Assembly (NCBI GenBank): GCA_944324255.1
Contig: CALUVM010000002.1
Location: 1 to 64,000 of the forward strand
Direction: 5' to 3'
Source of the DNA: Candidatus Gastranaerophilales bacterium
Lineage (GTDB): Bacteria > Cyanobacteriota > Vampirovibrionia > Gastranaerophilales > Gastranaerophilaceae
Length of the DNA stretch: 64,000 nucleotides
The translations under genes were made by a program, and so were the position numbers. This document shows, piece by piece, positions 36,207 to 45,238 of this stretch. The notes under the pieces are model-generated. The model was not told the DNA's origin. It ran no database searches and saw only the letters and a list, made by a program, of their open reading frames with translations. Within the stretch, counting starts at the first letter, position 1. Every line of letters starts with the position of its first letter.

Positions 36207-37304
36207 GTGAATTATCTGTATTTTTTATACATAGAATTTCTTGCAAAACACAATATCCCGCAGCTATTCGGGGATTTAACTTTTTATATTATTCCTTGCT
36301 GTATAATTTTTGCGGCTCTGCTTGTGGTTGTGCTGGCACTGGTTCTCTTTGAGAGAAAGCTTCTCGGATGGTTTACTCAGAGAAAAGGACCGAACAGAGT
36401 CGGTTTCTGGGGAATTTTACAGACTCTTGCGGATGCTTTTAAACTTTTATGTAAAGAAAATATTACTCCGAAAGGCGCAGACAGATTTTTGTTTAACCTT
36501 GCTCCTGTTATTATATTTGTTCCTGTTATGATTGCTCTCGGGTTAATTCCGTACAGTTCGGAATTTACTTTTATGAATTTCCAAACAAATCTTTTAATCT
36601 TTATTGTAATCGGTGCTATGCCTGTTTTGAGTATACTTTTTGCAGGCTGGGCAAGTAATAATAAGTATTCGCTTTTCGGGGCAATGAGGAGCGTTGCCCA
36701 GATTTTAGCTTATGAACTTCCTATAGCGTTTTGTATACTGTCGGTTGCTGTGCTAGGCTCTTCATTAAATCTTACTCAAATAGTTTATGCACAAAGTTCA
36801 AGGCTCGGAGTTTTAGGCTGGTTTGCCCTGCCGTGTTTTATAGGCTTTGTTATTACGTTTATTTGTATGATAGCTGAACTTAACCGCTGTCCGTTTGATT
36901 TGCCGGAAGCTGAAAGTGAGCTTATTTGCGGGTATAATACGGAGTATTCCGGCATGAGGTTTGCTATTTTCTATTTGAGTGAATATGCAATGCTTTTTGC
37001 TAATTCTCTGCTTCTTGCGGTTTTATTTTTGGGAGGTTTTTTATCTCCGCTGGGTAAATTTTTAAGTCCTATTATTTTCCCTCCGGAAATAAGCGGAGTA
37101 ATGGTTTATTTTGAACAGGCATTCTGGCTCTTTGCCAAAACTTTTCTTATAATTTTTGTAATAATCTGGATTAGAGCAACATTCCCGAGGATGGCTCAAT
37201 TTGATTTATTAAAATTTTCCTGGGCGGTATTGCTTCCGGTATCAATATTGAACTTCTTTTTAATGGTAATTTTTAAGTACTTAACAGGAGGGGGATATGT
37301 TTAA
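36207..37304 (+). CDS. nuoH: NADH-quinone oxidoreductase subunit H
   Basis: The 365-residue protein has about eight membrane segments and the family motifs ERKLLGWFTQRKGPNRVGFWG, ADAFKLLCKE and AELNRCPFDLPEAESELICGYNTEYSG. It lines the quinone cavity and begins the proton path. Translation starts at GTG 36207 after GGAGG. The 3' end overlaps nuoI by 8 nt. Confidence 0.95.
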   Translation: MNYLYFLYIEFLAKHNIPQLFGDLTFYIIPCCIIFAALLVVVLALVLFERKLLGWFTQRKGPNRVGFWGILQTLADAFKLLCKENITPKGADRFLFNLAPVIIFVPVMIALGLIPYSSEFTFMNFQTNLLIFIVIGAMPVLSILFAGWASNNKYSLFGAMRSVAQILAYELPIAFCILSVAVLGSSLNLTQIVYAQSSRLGVLGWFALPCFIGFVITFICMIAELNRCPFDLPEAESELICGYNTEYSGMRFAIFYLSEYAMLFANSLLLAVLFLGGFLSPLGKFLSPIIFPPEISGVMVYFEQAFWLFAKTFLIIFVIIWIRATFPRMAQFDLLKFSWAVLLPVSILNFFLMVIFKYLTGGGYV

Positions 37305-37668
37305 AAAAATAGGATACCTCTTATTAAGTATGTTTATAGTATTCAAGCATCTGTTTAAGCGGCCGGTAACATTAGAGTATCCGGAAAAGAAAAATATTCC
37401 GCCGGAGAATTTTCGGGGAAAACCTGTTGTTGAAAACTGCCTCGGATGCGGAATTTGTCTGAGAGTTTGCCCTTCCGGAGCTATAACCATAGACAGGGAA
37501 AACAAACTTTATAAAATAGATTTAAAAAAATGCATATTTTGCGGTAATTGTGCGTATTATTGCCCGCATAGTGCAGTTAAAATGTCTAAAGAGTATGAAC
37601 TCGGGGTTGATAACAGAGAAAATCTGGTGTTAAGCTACCCGATGGGAGGTGCCGATGAACGGAATTGA
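37297..37668 (+). CDS. nuoI: NADH-quinone oxidoreductase subunit I (2x 4Fe-4S)
   Basis: The 123-residue protein has two CxxCxxCxxxCP cluster motifs, CLGCGICLRVCP and CIFCGNCAYYCP, which hold N6a and N6b. It is shorter than most NuoI (about 150-180), missing C-terminal residues. In a complex without NuoE/F/G these clusters are the likely electron entry point, as in cyanobacterial NDH-1. It overlaps nuoH by 8 nt and nuoJ by 14 nt. Confidence 0.93.
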   Translation: MFKKIGYLLLSMFIVFKHLFKRPVTLEYPEKKNIPPENFRGKPVVENCLGCGICLRVCPSGAITIDRENKLYKIDLKKCIFCGNCAYYCPHSAVKMSKEYELGVDNRENLVLSYPMGGADERN

Positions 37669-38191
37669 GAATCCGGTAGTTTTTTATCCGGCAGCTGTAG
37701 TTATGATTCTGTGCGGAATTTTGACAATTTATCTTAAAAATATAATGCATGCAATACTTTCTGCTGTCGTAGTATTTTTCCTTGCCGGAATGTTCTTTTA
37801 TGTTCTCGGTTCTGAATACAATGCAATAATACAAATTGCGATTTACGGTGTCGCAGTACCGGTCATTCTTGGCGTTGCGGTTATGTTTACCAATCTTAAA
37901 AAAATATCTACCGATGAAAAAAGGACAAAAAGTTCGTTTTTAAAATACTTAATATTTTTGACCGGAGGTATTTTTATTCTCGCAATTATTTATCTTTTAA
38001 TGACTTCGTTTGTTATTCTGCCTGACAGTTTTACCTATGCAGTTCCTGCGGAAACAAATTCGTATGAAGTTATGAATTCTTTTGCATCGGGGATTTTTAC
38101 AAGATATGTATGGGCATTTGAACTTGTATCATTAATTCTTACGATAATTGCAGTTGCTCTTACTATGTTTAAAAGAAAGGAGAGAAGCTAA
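37655..38191 (+). CDS. nuoJ: NADH-quinone oxidoreductase subunit J
   Basis: The 178-residue protein has five membrane segments, with the conserved YNAIIQIAIYGVAVPVILGVAVMFTNL in TM3. The ATG at 37655 is preferred because GGGAGG lies 5 nt upstream; a GTG two codons earlier falls on that site. It forms part of the membrane arm near the quinone site. Its start lies inside nuoI. Confidence 0.92.
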   Translation: MNGIENPVVFYPAAVVMILCGILTIYLKNIMHAILSAVVVFFLAGMFFYVLGSEYNAIIQIAIYGVAVPVILGVAVMFTNLKKISTDEKRTKSSFLKYLIFLTGGIFILAIIYLLMTSFVILPDSFTYAVPAETNSYEVMNSFASGIFTRYVWAFELVSLILTIIAVALTMFKRKERS

Positions 38192-38192
38192 G

Positions 38193-38501
38193 ATGGGTGA
38201 AATTACGGTTTATCATTACCTGTTTTTAGGACTGGCTCTTTTTGTAATCGGAATAGCCGGATCGGTAATTTCAAAGCATGTTATAAAAGTTCTTATTTCA
38301 ATAGAGTTTATTTTAACGGGTGTAAATATTAATTTTATTACTTTTGCAACTTATTGTGATATACCAAAACTCGACGGATACATAATGGCCTTGTTTTATG
38401 TAGCAATAGGTGCGGTTGAACTTGCTGTAGCGCTTTATATTTTCTATCTGATGTACAGCAAAAAACAGTCTGAAAACATTGAAAAATATGGAGATTTATA
38501 G
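38193..38501 (+). CDS. nuoK: NADH-quinone oxidoreductase subunit K
   Basis: The 102-residue protein has three membrane segments and the NuoK pattern VLISIEFILTGVNINFI, with a glutamate in TM2, then IGAVELAVALYIFYL, with a second glutamate in TM3. These carry protons. The true start is ATG 38193 after AAGGAGAG; the open frame extends upstream into nuoJ but is not needed. Confidence 0.93.
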   Translation: MGEITVYHYLFLGLALFVIGIAGSVISKHVIKVLISIEFILTGVNINFITFATYCDIPKLDGYIMALFYVAIGAVELAVALYIFYLMYSKKQSENIEKYGDL

Positions 38502-38503
38502 CT

Positions 38504-40363
38504 TTGGCAGATTTAATTTTAGATAACATATATTTAGTCTTACTTCTTCCTCTGTGGTTATTTTTAATAATAATGCTCGGAAGATTCTTCTCTGTTTATG
38601 TAAATAAAGGAGTCATATATGTTTTGACTTTGTTCTCATCTCTTGCGGGAGCATTGCTATGCGGAAGTGCTTTGTGGAAGCTTGATTCGGGAAGAATTCT
38701 GGAAAACGAGATACCGTTTTTAAGAATAGAAGATTTTGTTATCAATATCGGAATCCATGCCGACAGAGCAGCACTTATATTTGCACTGGTTTTGTTTCTG
38801 GTGAGTTTTGCTGTACAGATGTTTTCTATATCGTATATGAAAGATGAAAAGAAAAGTTACAGGTTTTATGCTCTTTTAAATTTGTTTAACTTCTCTATGG
38901 CAGGTTTACTATTTAGCCCTAATCTGTTTCAGACATATTTTTTCTGGGAACTTGTGAGTGTTATTTCTTATCTTTTAATCGGATTTGAGTATAATAAAAA
39001 AGAGAAATCAGACTCTTCAAGAAAAGTTTTTATAATAAACAGAATCGGAGATACAGCACTTATTTCAGGAATTATTTTAAGCTCGTATTTTCTGTATTCA
39101 TATTCAGGAAACGTAAATTTCACATCCCTTTCTTTTGTGGATATGAATGCAATTTCAACTATACTTTATGCGTATGCACCTACCGGATTATATCTAGTTA
39201 TCTGCGGACTGTTTATTGTTGCAGCTGCCGTTAAATCTGCTCAATTTCCTTTCTATACATGGCTTCAGGACGCTATGGAGGCAAAACTTCCGGTCAGTGC
39301 ATTATTACATTCTGCAACGATGGTTGCTGCAGGAGTCTTTATACTATTAAGGCTTTTACCGTTCTTTACTCTTGCGGGTGTAACTTTAAAAATTATTGTC
39401 TTAATAGGATTAATTACAGCAATTATTTGTTCAATTTGTGCATCAAGCCAGAATCATCCTAAAAAGGTTCTTGCTTATTCAACTTCTGCCCAGTTGGGAT
39501 TAATGTTCTTAGCTGCAGGCATGTTAAATATTAAAGCAGCTGTTGCTTTCTTTGCGGCACACGCTTTTATTAAGACTCTTTTATTTATAACCCTTCCGGA
39601 TAAGGAAGAATGCTGGAATTATTTCAGCTTTATTCTGTTTTTGCTTGGCGGTTTATCGCTTTCCGGAATGTTTATAGCAGGCATGGCAGCTAAAGAGATG
39701 ATTTATCTGAATTTAAACCCTGTTGTTTCGGTAATTTTTTGTATTATAGCTTTCTTAACCGCTTTTTATATTACAAGAATTGCACTCGTAACATCGCACG
39801 AATACGGCTTAATTAAAACCATGCCGGACAAGATAAAAACCACTGCATATATTCTTTTAATAATAATGAATATCGGGCTATACTGGTATTTGAGAACCCA
39901 TGTTGAATATAAAGTTGCAGAACCTTTCTGGGCGGCGTTAACTGCATGGATTGTTGTCTATATTCTTTATACAAAAAAAGCTTTCTGGAAAGTTCCTGTA
40001 CTTTATCCGCTTTCATATAACGGATTTTATCTGGACAAGTTTTATTCAAATACTGTTGTAAAACTCTATGACGGATTTTGCAGTATTTTAAACAGTCTGG
40101 AAGTGAAAGTTTTTTCAAACTACAAACCGGTTATATTCTGCTCAAAATCCCTTGTAAAAATAACTGGCTGGATTGAAAAAAATATAATCGAAGCTTCTGT
40201 CAGAATGATTACGATTACTTTTAAAAAGATTTCCCGTCTGGATATGAAAGCCCAGAGCGGAAATGTTCAGAGTTATAATGCGTATGCATTTATTATTGTT
40301 ACATTAATTTTAAGCTGCTTAATAATAGCCTATATTATTATGCTGAGTTATATAGGAGGATAG
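38504..40363 (+). CDS. nuoL: NADH-quinone oxidoreductase subunit L
   Basis: The 619-residue antiporter-like subunit has FWELVSVISYLLIGFEYNKKE, KSAQFPFYTWLQDAMEAKLPVSALLHSATMVAAG and a long C-terminal amphipathic helix region ending in a final membrane segment. It is the distal proton pump. Translation probably starts at TTG 38504 with GGAG about 12 nt upstream. The usual GIPPLSGFxSKDE stretch reads GGLSLSGMFIAGMAAKEMI here, a modest departure. Confidence 0.93.
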   Translation: MADLILDNIYLVLLLPLWLFLIIMLGRFFSVYVNKGVIYVLTLFSSLAGALLCGSALWKLDSGRILENEIPFLRIEDFVINIGIHADRAALIFALVLFLVSFAVQMFSISYMKDEKKSYRFYALLNLFNFSMAGLLFSPNLFQTYFFWELVSVISYLLIGFEYNKKEKSDSSRKVFIINRIGDTALISGIILSSYFLYSYSGNVNFTSLSFVDMNAISTILYAYAPTGLYLVICGLFIVAAAVKSAQFPFYTWLQDAMEAKLPVSALLHSATMVAAGVFILLRLLPFFTLAGVTLKIIVLIGLITAIICSICASSQNHPKKVLAYSTSAQLGLMFLAAGMLNIKAAVAFFAAHAFIKTLLFITLPDKEECWNYFSFILFLLGGLSLSGMFIAGMAAKEMIYLNLNPVVSVIFCIIAFLTAFYITRIALVTSHEYGLIKTMPDKIKTTAYILLIIMNIGLYWYLRTHVEYKVAEPFWAALTAWIVVYILYTKKAFWKVPVLYPLSYNGFYLDKFYSNTVVKLYDGFCSILNSLEVKVFSNYKPVIFCSKSLVKITGWIEKNIIEASVRMITITFKKISRLDMKAQSGNVQSYNAYAFIIVTLILSCLIIAYIIMLSYIGG

Positions 40364-40373
40364 GGAGAATAAT

Positions 40374-41858
40374 ATGGAAATATTCTTATCAATACCGTTT
40401 TTAGTATTCTTACCGCTTGCGGCATCTTTTCTTATAATGTCGCCTCTGTTTACGAGTAATGAAATATCTATAAGACGATTTGCCAAAGGAGTTATTGGAT
40501 TTCACTTTGCGTATATGATTCTAATGCTCATATTCTATAACGGTGCTAATCCTTATGAGAGCCAGATTCATTTTTTCGGACTTGACTGGATTCAGTCGCT
40601 CGGGATAAAATTCCAGTTCCGTCTTGATGGAATCGGTTTGATACTTACAACTTTAACTTCTTTTGTTTTCCTGCTTTCTTCAATATCAAGCAAGATTAAT
40701 ATAAGGAAGAACCACAAGTTCTATTATTCTATGCTCCTTCTGTTAATGTCGGCGATTTTAGGTATATTTACATCTGCTGACATGTTTATGTTCTTTATGT
40801 TCTGGGAACTTGAACTTATTCCTGCTTATTTTTTAATAGGCGGGGATTGGGGAATTGATTATAGCGAAACCCATAAAAAATCAGCGGTTAAATTTGTGTT
40901 ATTTACTTTTTTAGGCAGTATGTTTATGCTTTTAGGGATACTGCTTCTGCATTATTATAACTATGTTACAAACGGAATCCTTTCGGCAGACTTTTTAAAT
41001 ATTATGGATAATTCGATTCCTGACGGAATCCAGTATTTAATAGCGGTATGTTTCTTAATCGGTTTTGGTGTGAAACTTCCTATAATACCGCTGCACAGCT
41101 GGCTTCCGGATGCGCATACAAATGCTCCGACGCCTGTTAGTATGGTGCTTGCCGGAATTTTGCTAAAGACCGGTGCTTACGGTATTTACAGGTTTAATTA
41201 TCAAATGCTGTCGGAATCATTTATGAGTATTGCGCCGATTTTAGCAGTGTTTGCGCTCGTGAACATAATTTATACTGCATTTGTTGCTTATACTCAGACA
41301 GATATTAAAAGAATTGTCGCATACTCAAGTATTTCAAATATGGGGCTTATTCTTCTGGGGTTATGTGCCTATAATCAGCTCGGACTTTCGGCTTCAGTAT
41401 TCCATATGGTAGCGCATGCGCTTGTGACTTCCGGATTATTTATGATATGCGGAATAGTTTATTTAAGATGCAAAACCCGTGATATAAATTCACTGGGCGG
41501 AATTGCGCAAAAGATGCCGCGTCTTTTCGGGTTTGCAACACTTGTTGTGCTAGCTTCAATAGGTGTACCGGCATTCGCTCCGTTTGTAGGTGAAATTTTA
41601 ACAATGATATCCGCTCTCTTCTCGGAAATAGGAGATTTATTGAAATTCGTTTCAATATTCTCGTTGCCGTTATTAATAATAAGTTCCTGTTATATGCTCA
41701 AATTCCTTCACAGAGGATTCTTTGGAAGTATGAGTGAGAGTTTTGAAAAGATTAATGATATTTCGGTGCATGAATTTATAGTTCTTGCCTCAATAATGGC
41801 AGGTCTTATTATATTCGGGCTGTTCCCGATGGCAGTTTTGAACCTTGTAGGAGCGTAA
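40374..41858 (+). CDS. nuoM: NADH-quinone oxidoreductase subunit M
   Basis: The 494-residue antiporter-like subunit contains FMFFMFWELELIPAYFLIGGDWG, GVKLPIIPLHSWLPDAHTNAPTPVSMVLAGILLKTGAYGIYRF and AYSSISNMGLILLGL, with the pump lysines and glutamate intact. It forms one of the three proton channels. GGGAG precedes the ATG, and nuoN starts 6 nt after its stop. Confidence 0.95.
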   Translation: MEIFLSIPFLVFLPLAASFLIMSPLFTSNEISIRRFAKGVIGFHFAYMILMLIFYNGANPYESQIHFFGLDWIQSLGIKFQFRLDGIGLILTTLTSFVFLLSSISSKINIRKNHKFYYSMLLLLMSAILGIFTSADMFMFFMFWELELIPAYFLIGGDWGIDYSETHKKSAVKFVLFTFLGSMFMLLGILLLHYYNYVTNGILSADFLNIMDNSIPDGIQYLIAVCFLIGFGVKLPIIPLHSWLPDAHTNAPTPVSMVLAGILLKTGAYGIYRFNYQMLSESFMSIAPILAVFALVNIIYTAFVAYTQTDIKRIVAYSSISNMGLILLGLCAYNQLGLSASVFHMVAHALVTSGLFMICGIVYLRCKTRDINSLGGIAQKMPRLFGFATLVVLASIGVPAFAPFVGEILTMISALFSEIGDLLKFVSIFSLPLLIISSCYMLKFLHRGFFGSMSESFEKINDISVHEFIVLASIMAGLIIFGLFPMAVLNLVGA

Positions 41859-41864
41859 TAAAGT

Positions 41865-43301
41865 ATGATAAACGATATTTTTAATATATTATTACCGCAA
41901 TTTTGTTTGGGAATATTTATACTTATTCAGATTCTATGCTCTATGTTTTTGTCGCCCAGAAGCTATAAATATTCAAGGCTTATTTCTGCAATCGGAATTT
42001 CTTTGAGTATAGTTCTTCTTACAACAGTTCAGACAGAGCCCCAGTATTTCGGGTTTAAAGGGTCTGTTATGGCCGATAGCTATACGCTTTTGTTCCAGTT
42101 TGTGATTCTTTTGTGCGGCTTTTTTACCGTACTTTTGACAAGGAATCTGATAAGGGAAAAGAAGCAGAATGCGTATACTTTTCAGGCAGTTCTTCTTACA
42201 GCGGTATTTGGAGCCGTAAATATTGTTTCTGCTAATGATTTTTTAACTTTATTTATTTCGCTTGAACTCTTGAGTTTCCCTTTATATTTTCTTATTTGTG
42301 CAAAAAAAGGGTATTATTCAAAAGAAGCCGCTTTTAAATATCTTATAACAAGCGCCGTATCAAGCGGAGTATTTCTTTTCGGGGTATCTTATCTTTACGG
42401 AATAACTTCTTCTTTGAATTTTTCGGATATCTATGAAATTGTTATAGAAAGAGAAACCTCTTTAATCTATGTGTTTGCATCTGTTTTAACAGTTCTGGGA
42501 TTGATTTCCAAGCTCGCTGTATTTCCGTTTGCAAACTGGATTATTGATGTATACAAGGGATGTGAAACATCGGTTCTTGCGTTTATGTCCACGATTCCTA
42601 AACTTGCTCTTTTCGGAATCATATGCAGACTGCTGGTTTTTCCTTTAAGCAGCAGTTTTGAACTTACTTTTGTAATAGTTCTTCTTTCTCTTGTGACGGC
42701 ACTCTGGGCAAATACTTATGCAATCAGAGAAAAGAATGTAAAAGTTATTCTGGCATGCTCGGCATCCGCTAATGCTTCTTATGTTCTGCTTGCTGCAAGC
42801 CTTGTTTCTGTCTACAATCTTTCTACGGTTATATTCTATTTAATATGTTATTCTTTAATGAATATAGCGGTTTTTGCGTTTTTAAATACAGCGGAATCAA
42901 ATTCTCTCGGCGATAATGTTGAAGATTTTATAGGGGTTTTCCATAAAAACAAACTCCTTGCGGGAAGCTATGCTTTGTCTGTAATTGCGCTTGCAGGATT
43001 CCCTATTACGTCGGGTTTTGTTGCAAAAATCTATTTATTCTCTGCAATAGCAAATTCGGGCTTAATCTTTGTTCCGTTCTTAATAGCGTTATTGATTTTA
43101 ACAGTAGTTGCGCTGTATTATTATTTAAAACTTATTACTCCGATGTTTAGAAAATGTGACGGAAATGTTTTGGTAAAAATGCTGGAAGCAACGTATTCTC
43201 AAAAGTTTGTACTTGTTTTTTGTGCGATTCTGACAGTCTTAATCGGGGTTTATCCTGAAAAACTAATTGAACTTTGCAGGTTTATAGCTTACAGTATTTA
43301 G
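41865..43301 (+). CDS. nuoN: NADH-quinone oxidoreductase subunit N
   Basis: The 478-residue antiporter-like subunit contains TLFISLELLSFPLYFLI and AVFPFANWIIDVYKGCETSVLAFMSTIPKLALFGI, followed by AYSSxSN-like ACSASANASYVLLA. It is the last gene of the cluster. No NuoE, NuoF or NuoG gene lies on either side in this window. A formyltransferase gene with its own promoter follows. Confidence 0.93.
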   Translation: MINDIFNILLPQFCLGIFILIQILCSMFLSPRSYKYSRLISAIGISLSIVLLTTVQTEPQYFGFKGSVMADSYTLLFQFVILLCGFFTVLLTRNLIREKKQNAYTFQAVLLTAVFGAVNIVSANDFLTLFISLELLSFPLYFLICAKKGYYSKEAAFKYLITSAVSSGVFLFGVSYLYGITSSLNFSDIYEIVIERETSLIYVFASVLTVLGLISKLAVFPFANWIIDVYKGCETSVLAFMSTIPKLALFGIICRLLVFPLSSSFELTFVIVLLSLVTALWANTYAIREKNVKVILACSASANASYVLLAASLVSVYNLSTVIFYLICYSLMNIAVFAFLNTAESNSLGDNVEDFIGVFHKNKLLAGSYALSVIALAGFPITSGFVAKIYLFSAIANSGLIFVPFLIALLILTVVALYYYLKLITPMFRKCDGNVLVKMLEATYSQKFVLVFCAILTVLIGVYPEKLIELCRFIAYSI

Positions 43302-43319
43302 TTCTTTCAATAATCTGCA

Positions 43320-43348
43320 TTGTTAAATTGTCAAATTTCAGGTATACT
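43320..43348 (+). promoter_or_regulatory. Promoter of the formyltransferase gene
   Basis: TTGTTA (43320-43325) and TATACT (43343-43348) are 17 nt apart. The predicted start point is about 10 nt before the ATG at 43366, with no Shine-Dalgarno. Confidence 0.5.
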
Positions 43349-43365
43349 TGAGATGGCAAAAGATT

Positions 43366-44307
43366 ATGTTTAACAGAACCGCATTCAAAAAAAGAATACT
43401 TTTTGTTGGAATACCTGATATGGCATATATCGGGCTGGATGGACTTTTAATGGCAGGAGTAAATATTGTGGGGGTTCTTGGACCTAAAAAAGACCACAAT
43501 ATGTATGAGGCATTTAGAGATTATACTCTTTCCCGCAGGCTTAATTTTATTGAGTATGATGAACTGGATGAGCCGCAGCTAATTCAAAAAATTAAAGACT
43601 TAAATGTTGATGTGGCAGTTGTTTGTTCTTTTAACTATAAAGTTCCTAAATCATTAATGGAAGCAACAAAAGACGGGTTTATTAATGTTCATCCTTCCAT
43701 GCTTCCTAAATACAGAGGCGGAAACCCTTATTCCAGAGTGATAATGAATGGCGAAACCGAAACCGGAGTAACGATTCATTTTATGGATGAAAGGTTTGAT
43801 ACAGGCGATATTATTGCTCAAAAACCTTATCATATTCATTCTAAAGCTACAATGGGAACTCTTTTTAATGAGCTGAACGTTATCGGGATAGAGCTTCTTC
43901 TTCAAGTGCTGCAAGCATATGAAGTTCAGGAGCTGCCGAGAATAAAGCAGCCGCAGGGAGATTTTATTTCAGGCAGAGGTTTATCGGAGCGGGATATTTT
44001 TATTAACTACAATAGAACTGCAGAGGAAATTGAAAGATTTATTCGTGCCTTAAACCCGTTTATTCTCGCCAGTACAATATTCAGAGGGAATCTGATGAAG
44101 ATAATGAAGGCAGAAGTAGCGTCTGATGCTTTTTGTATCCCTCATCCTGCCGGTACGGTTGCAAAAATAGAAGATGACAAGTTCTTTATCGCAACATCAA
44201 AGGGACTTATAGCTCCTACAGTACTTCAATTTGGCAGTTTCTTTATCGGCGATAGTAAAGATTTTATCAGAATAGTTAATCCTAAAATCGGAGAAGAGTT
44301 TAAATAG
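43366..44307 (+). CDS. Formyltransferase family protein (methionyl-tRNA formyltransferase-like)
   Basis: The 313-residue product has the N10-formyl-THF transferase fold, with the Asn-His-Asp triad in FINVHPSMLPKYRGG and FDTGDIIAQKP. The C-terminal domain (about 210-313) resembles that of Fmt and of ArnA-type sugar formyltransferases. Fmt is possible, but the usual def neighbour is missing and the SRVIMNGETETGVTIHFMDE stretch suits sugar-nucleotide formyltransferases as well, so no symbol is given. ATG 43366 is chosen; a TTG at 43348 overlaps the -10 box. Confidence 0.8.
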   Translation: MFNRTAFKKRILFVGIPDMAYIGLDGLLMAGVNIVGVLGPKKDHNMYEAFRDYTLSRRLNFIEYDELDEPQLIQKIKDLNVDVAVVCSFNYKVPKSLMEATKDGFINVHPSMLPKYRGGNPYSRVIMNGETETGVTIHFMDERFDTGDIIAQKPYHIHSKATMGTLFNELNVIGIELLLQVLQAYEVQELPRIKQPQGDFISGRGLSERDIFINYNRTAEEIERFIRALNPFILASTIFRGNLMKIMKAEVASDAFCIPHPAGTVAKIEDDKFFIATSKGLIAPTVLQFGSFFIGDSKDFIRIVNPKIGEEFK

Positions 44308-44360
44308 TTACGGGAGTAAATATTGGTTGAGAGTTTTACCTCAACAAATAAGGGGATAAA

Positions 44361-45179
44361 ATGGACAAATTATATTTTTTAACGGCAGGTGTACCGCTAA
44401 GTGCAGGAAATAAGGGATATGAAAGAGGGTTTGAAATCCTTGATGAAATGGGGCTTGACGGTTTGGAGCTTGAATTTGTCCACGGAGTCAGAATATCTGA
44501 TAAAAGCCGTGATGCTGTCAGTTCTTCAAAAAAAGTTATAACAGCGCATGCGCCGTTTTATGTGAATTTAAATTCCAGAGAAGAAGAAAAGATTGAAGCA
44601 AGTGTACAAAGGATTATAGAAACGGCTGAAACGACAAAATCATTAGGCGGTTACAGTACGACGTTCCATGCCGGATTTTATCTTGGACAGGATAAAGAAA
44701 CAGTATTTAACAAGATTAAAGAGCAAATGGGAATTATAACAGATTCGCTCCAGAAATCCGGCAATAATATCTGGGTAAGACCTGAAACAACCGGCAAAGG
44801 TACACAATGGGGTGATTTAGAAGAAATCATAAGACTCTCAAAAGAGTTTGAACAGGTCCTCCCTTGTGTAGATTTTTCACATCTCCATGCCAGATATAAC
44901 GGTATTGTTAATACTTATGATGAATTTTCTGCAATTTTTGAAAAAATTGGAAAAGAATTAGGGCAAATAGCTCTGGATAACTTTCATGCTCATATTGCAG
45001 GAATTGACTATGGTGATAAGGGTGAAAAGAAACACCTTAATCTGGTTGAATCCGATTTTAACTACAAAGATTTATTGAAAGCGTTCAAAGCTTTTGATAT
45101 TAAAGGTGCTGTCGTGTGTGAAAGTCCTAATATTGAAGAAGATGCCAGACTGCTTAAAGATTATTATTTGAGTTTATAA
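44361..45179 (+). CDS. Endonuclease IV/sugar isomerase-like TIM-barrel protein
   Basis: The 272-residue protein has metal-ligand motifs in the order seen in endonuclease IV: TAHAPFYVNL, FHAGFY, RPETTGKGTQWGDLEEI, CVDFSHLHAR, NFHAHIAGIDYGDKGEKKH and VCESPNIEEDA. Those enzymes cut DNA at abasic sites using three metals. Similarity is closer to the short archaeal-type proteins than to E. coli Nfo. A sugar isomerase/epimerase role cannot be excluded. AAGGGG precedes the ATG and a strong terminator follows. Confidence 0.78.
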   Translation: MDKLYFLTAGVPLSAGNKGYERGFEILDEMGLDGLELEFVHGVRISDKSRDAVSSSKKVITAHAPFYVNLNSREEEKIEASVQRIIETAETTKSLGGYSTTFHAGFYLGQDKETVFNKIKEQMGIITDSLQKSGNNIWVRPETTGKGTQWGDLEEIIRLSKEFEQVLPCVDFSHLHARYNGIVNTYDEFSAIFEKIGKELGQIALDNFHAHIAGIDYGDKGEKKHLNLVESDFNYKDLLKAFKAFDIKGAVVCESPNIEEDARLLKDYYLSL

Positions 45180-45188
45180 ATCAATAAT

Positions 45189-45228
45189 AAAAAAAAACGG
45201 GTTGGCATTTTGCCAACCCGTTTTTTTT
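45189..45228. terminator. Bidirectional terminator between the TIM-barrel gene and fabF
   Basis: ACGGGTTGGCA with its complement TGCCAACCCGT forms a stem around a TTT loop, flanked by A-runs on the left and T-runs on the right. It therefore works as an intrinsic terminator on either strand. Confidence 0.9.
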
Positions 45229-45238
45229 ATCTATCCTT

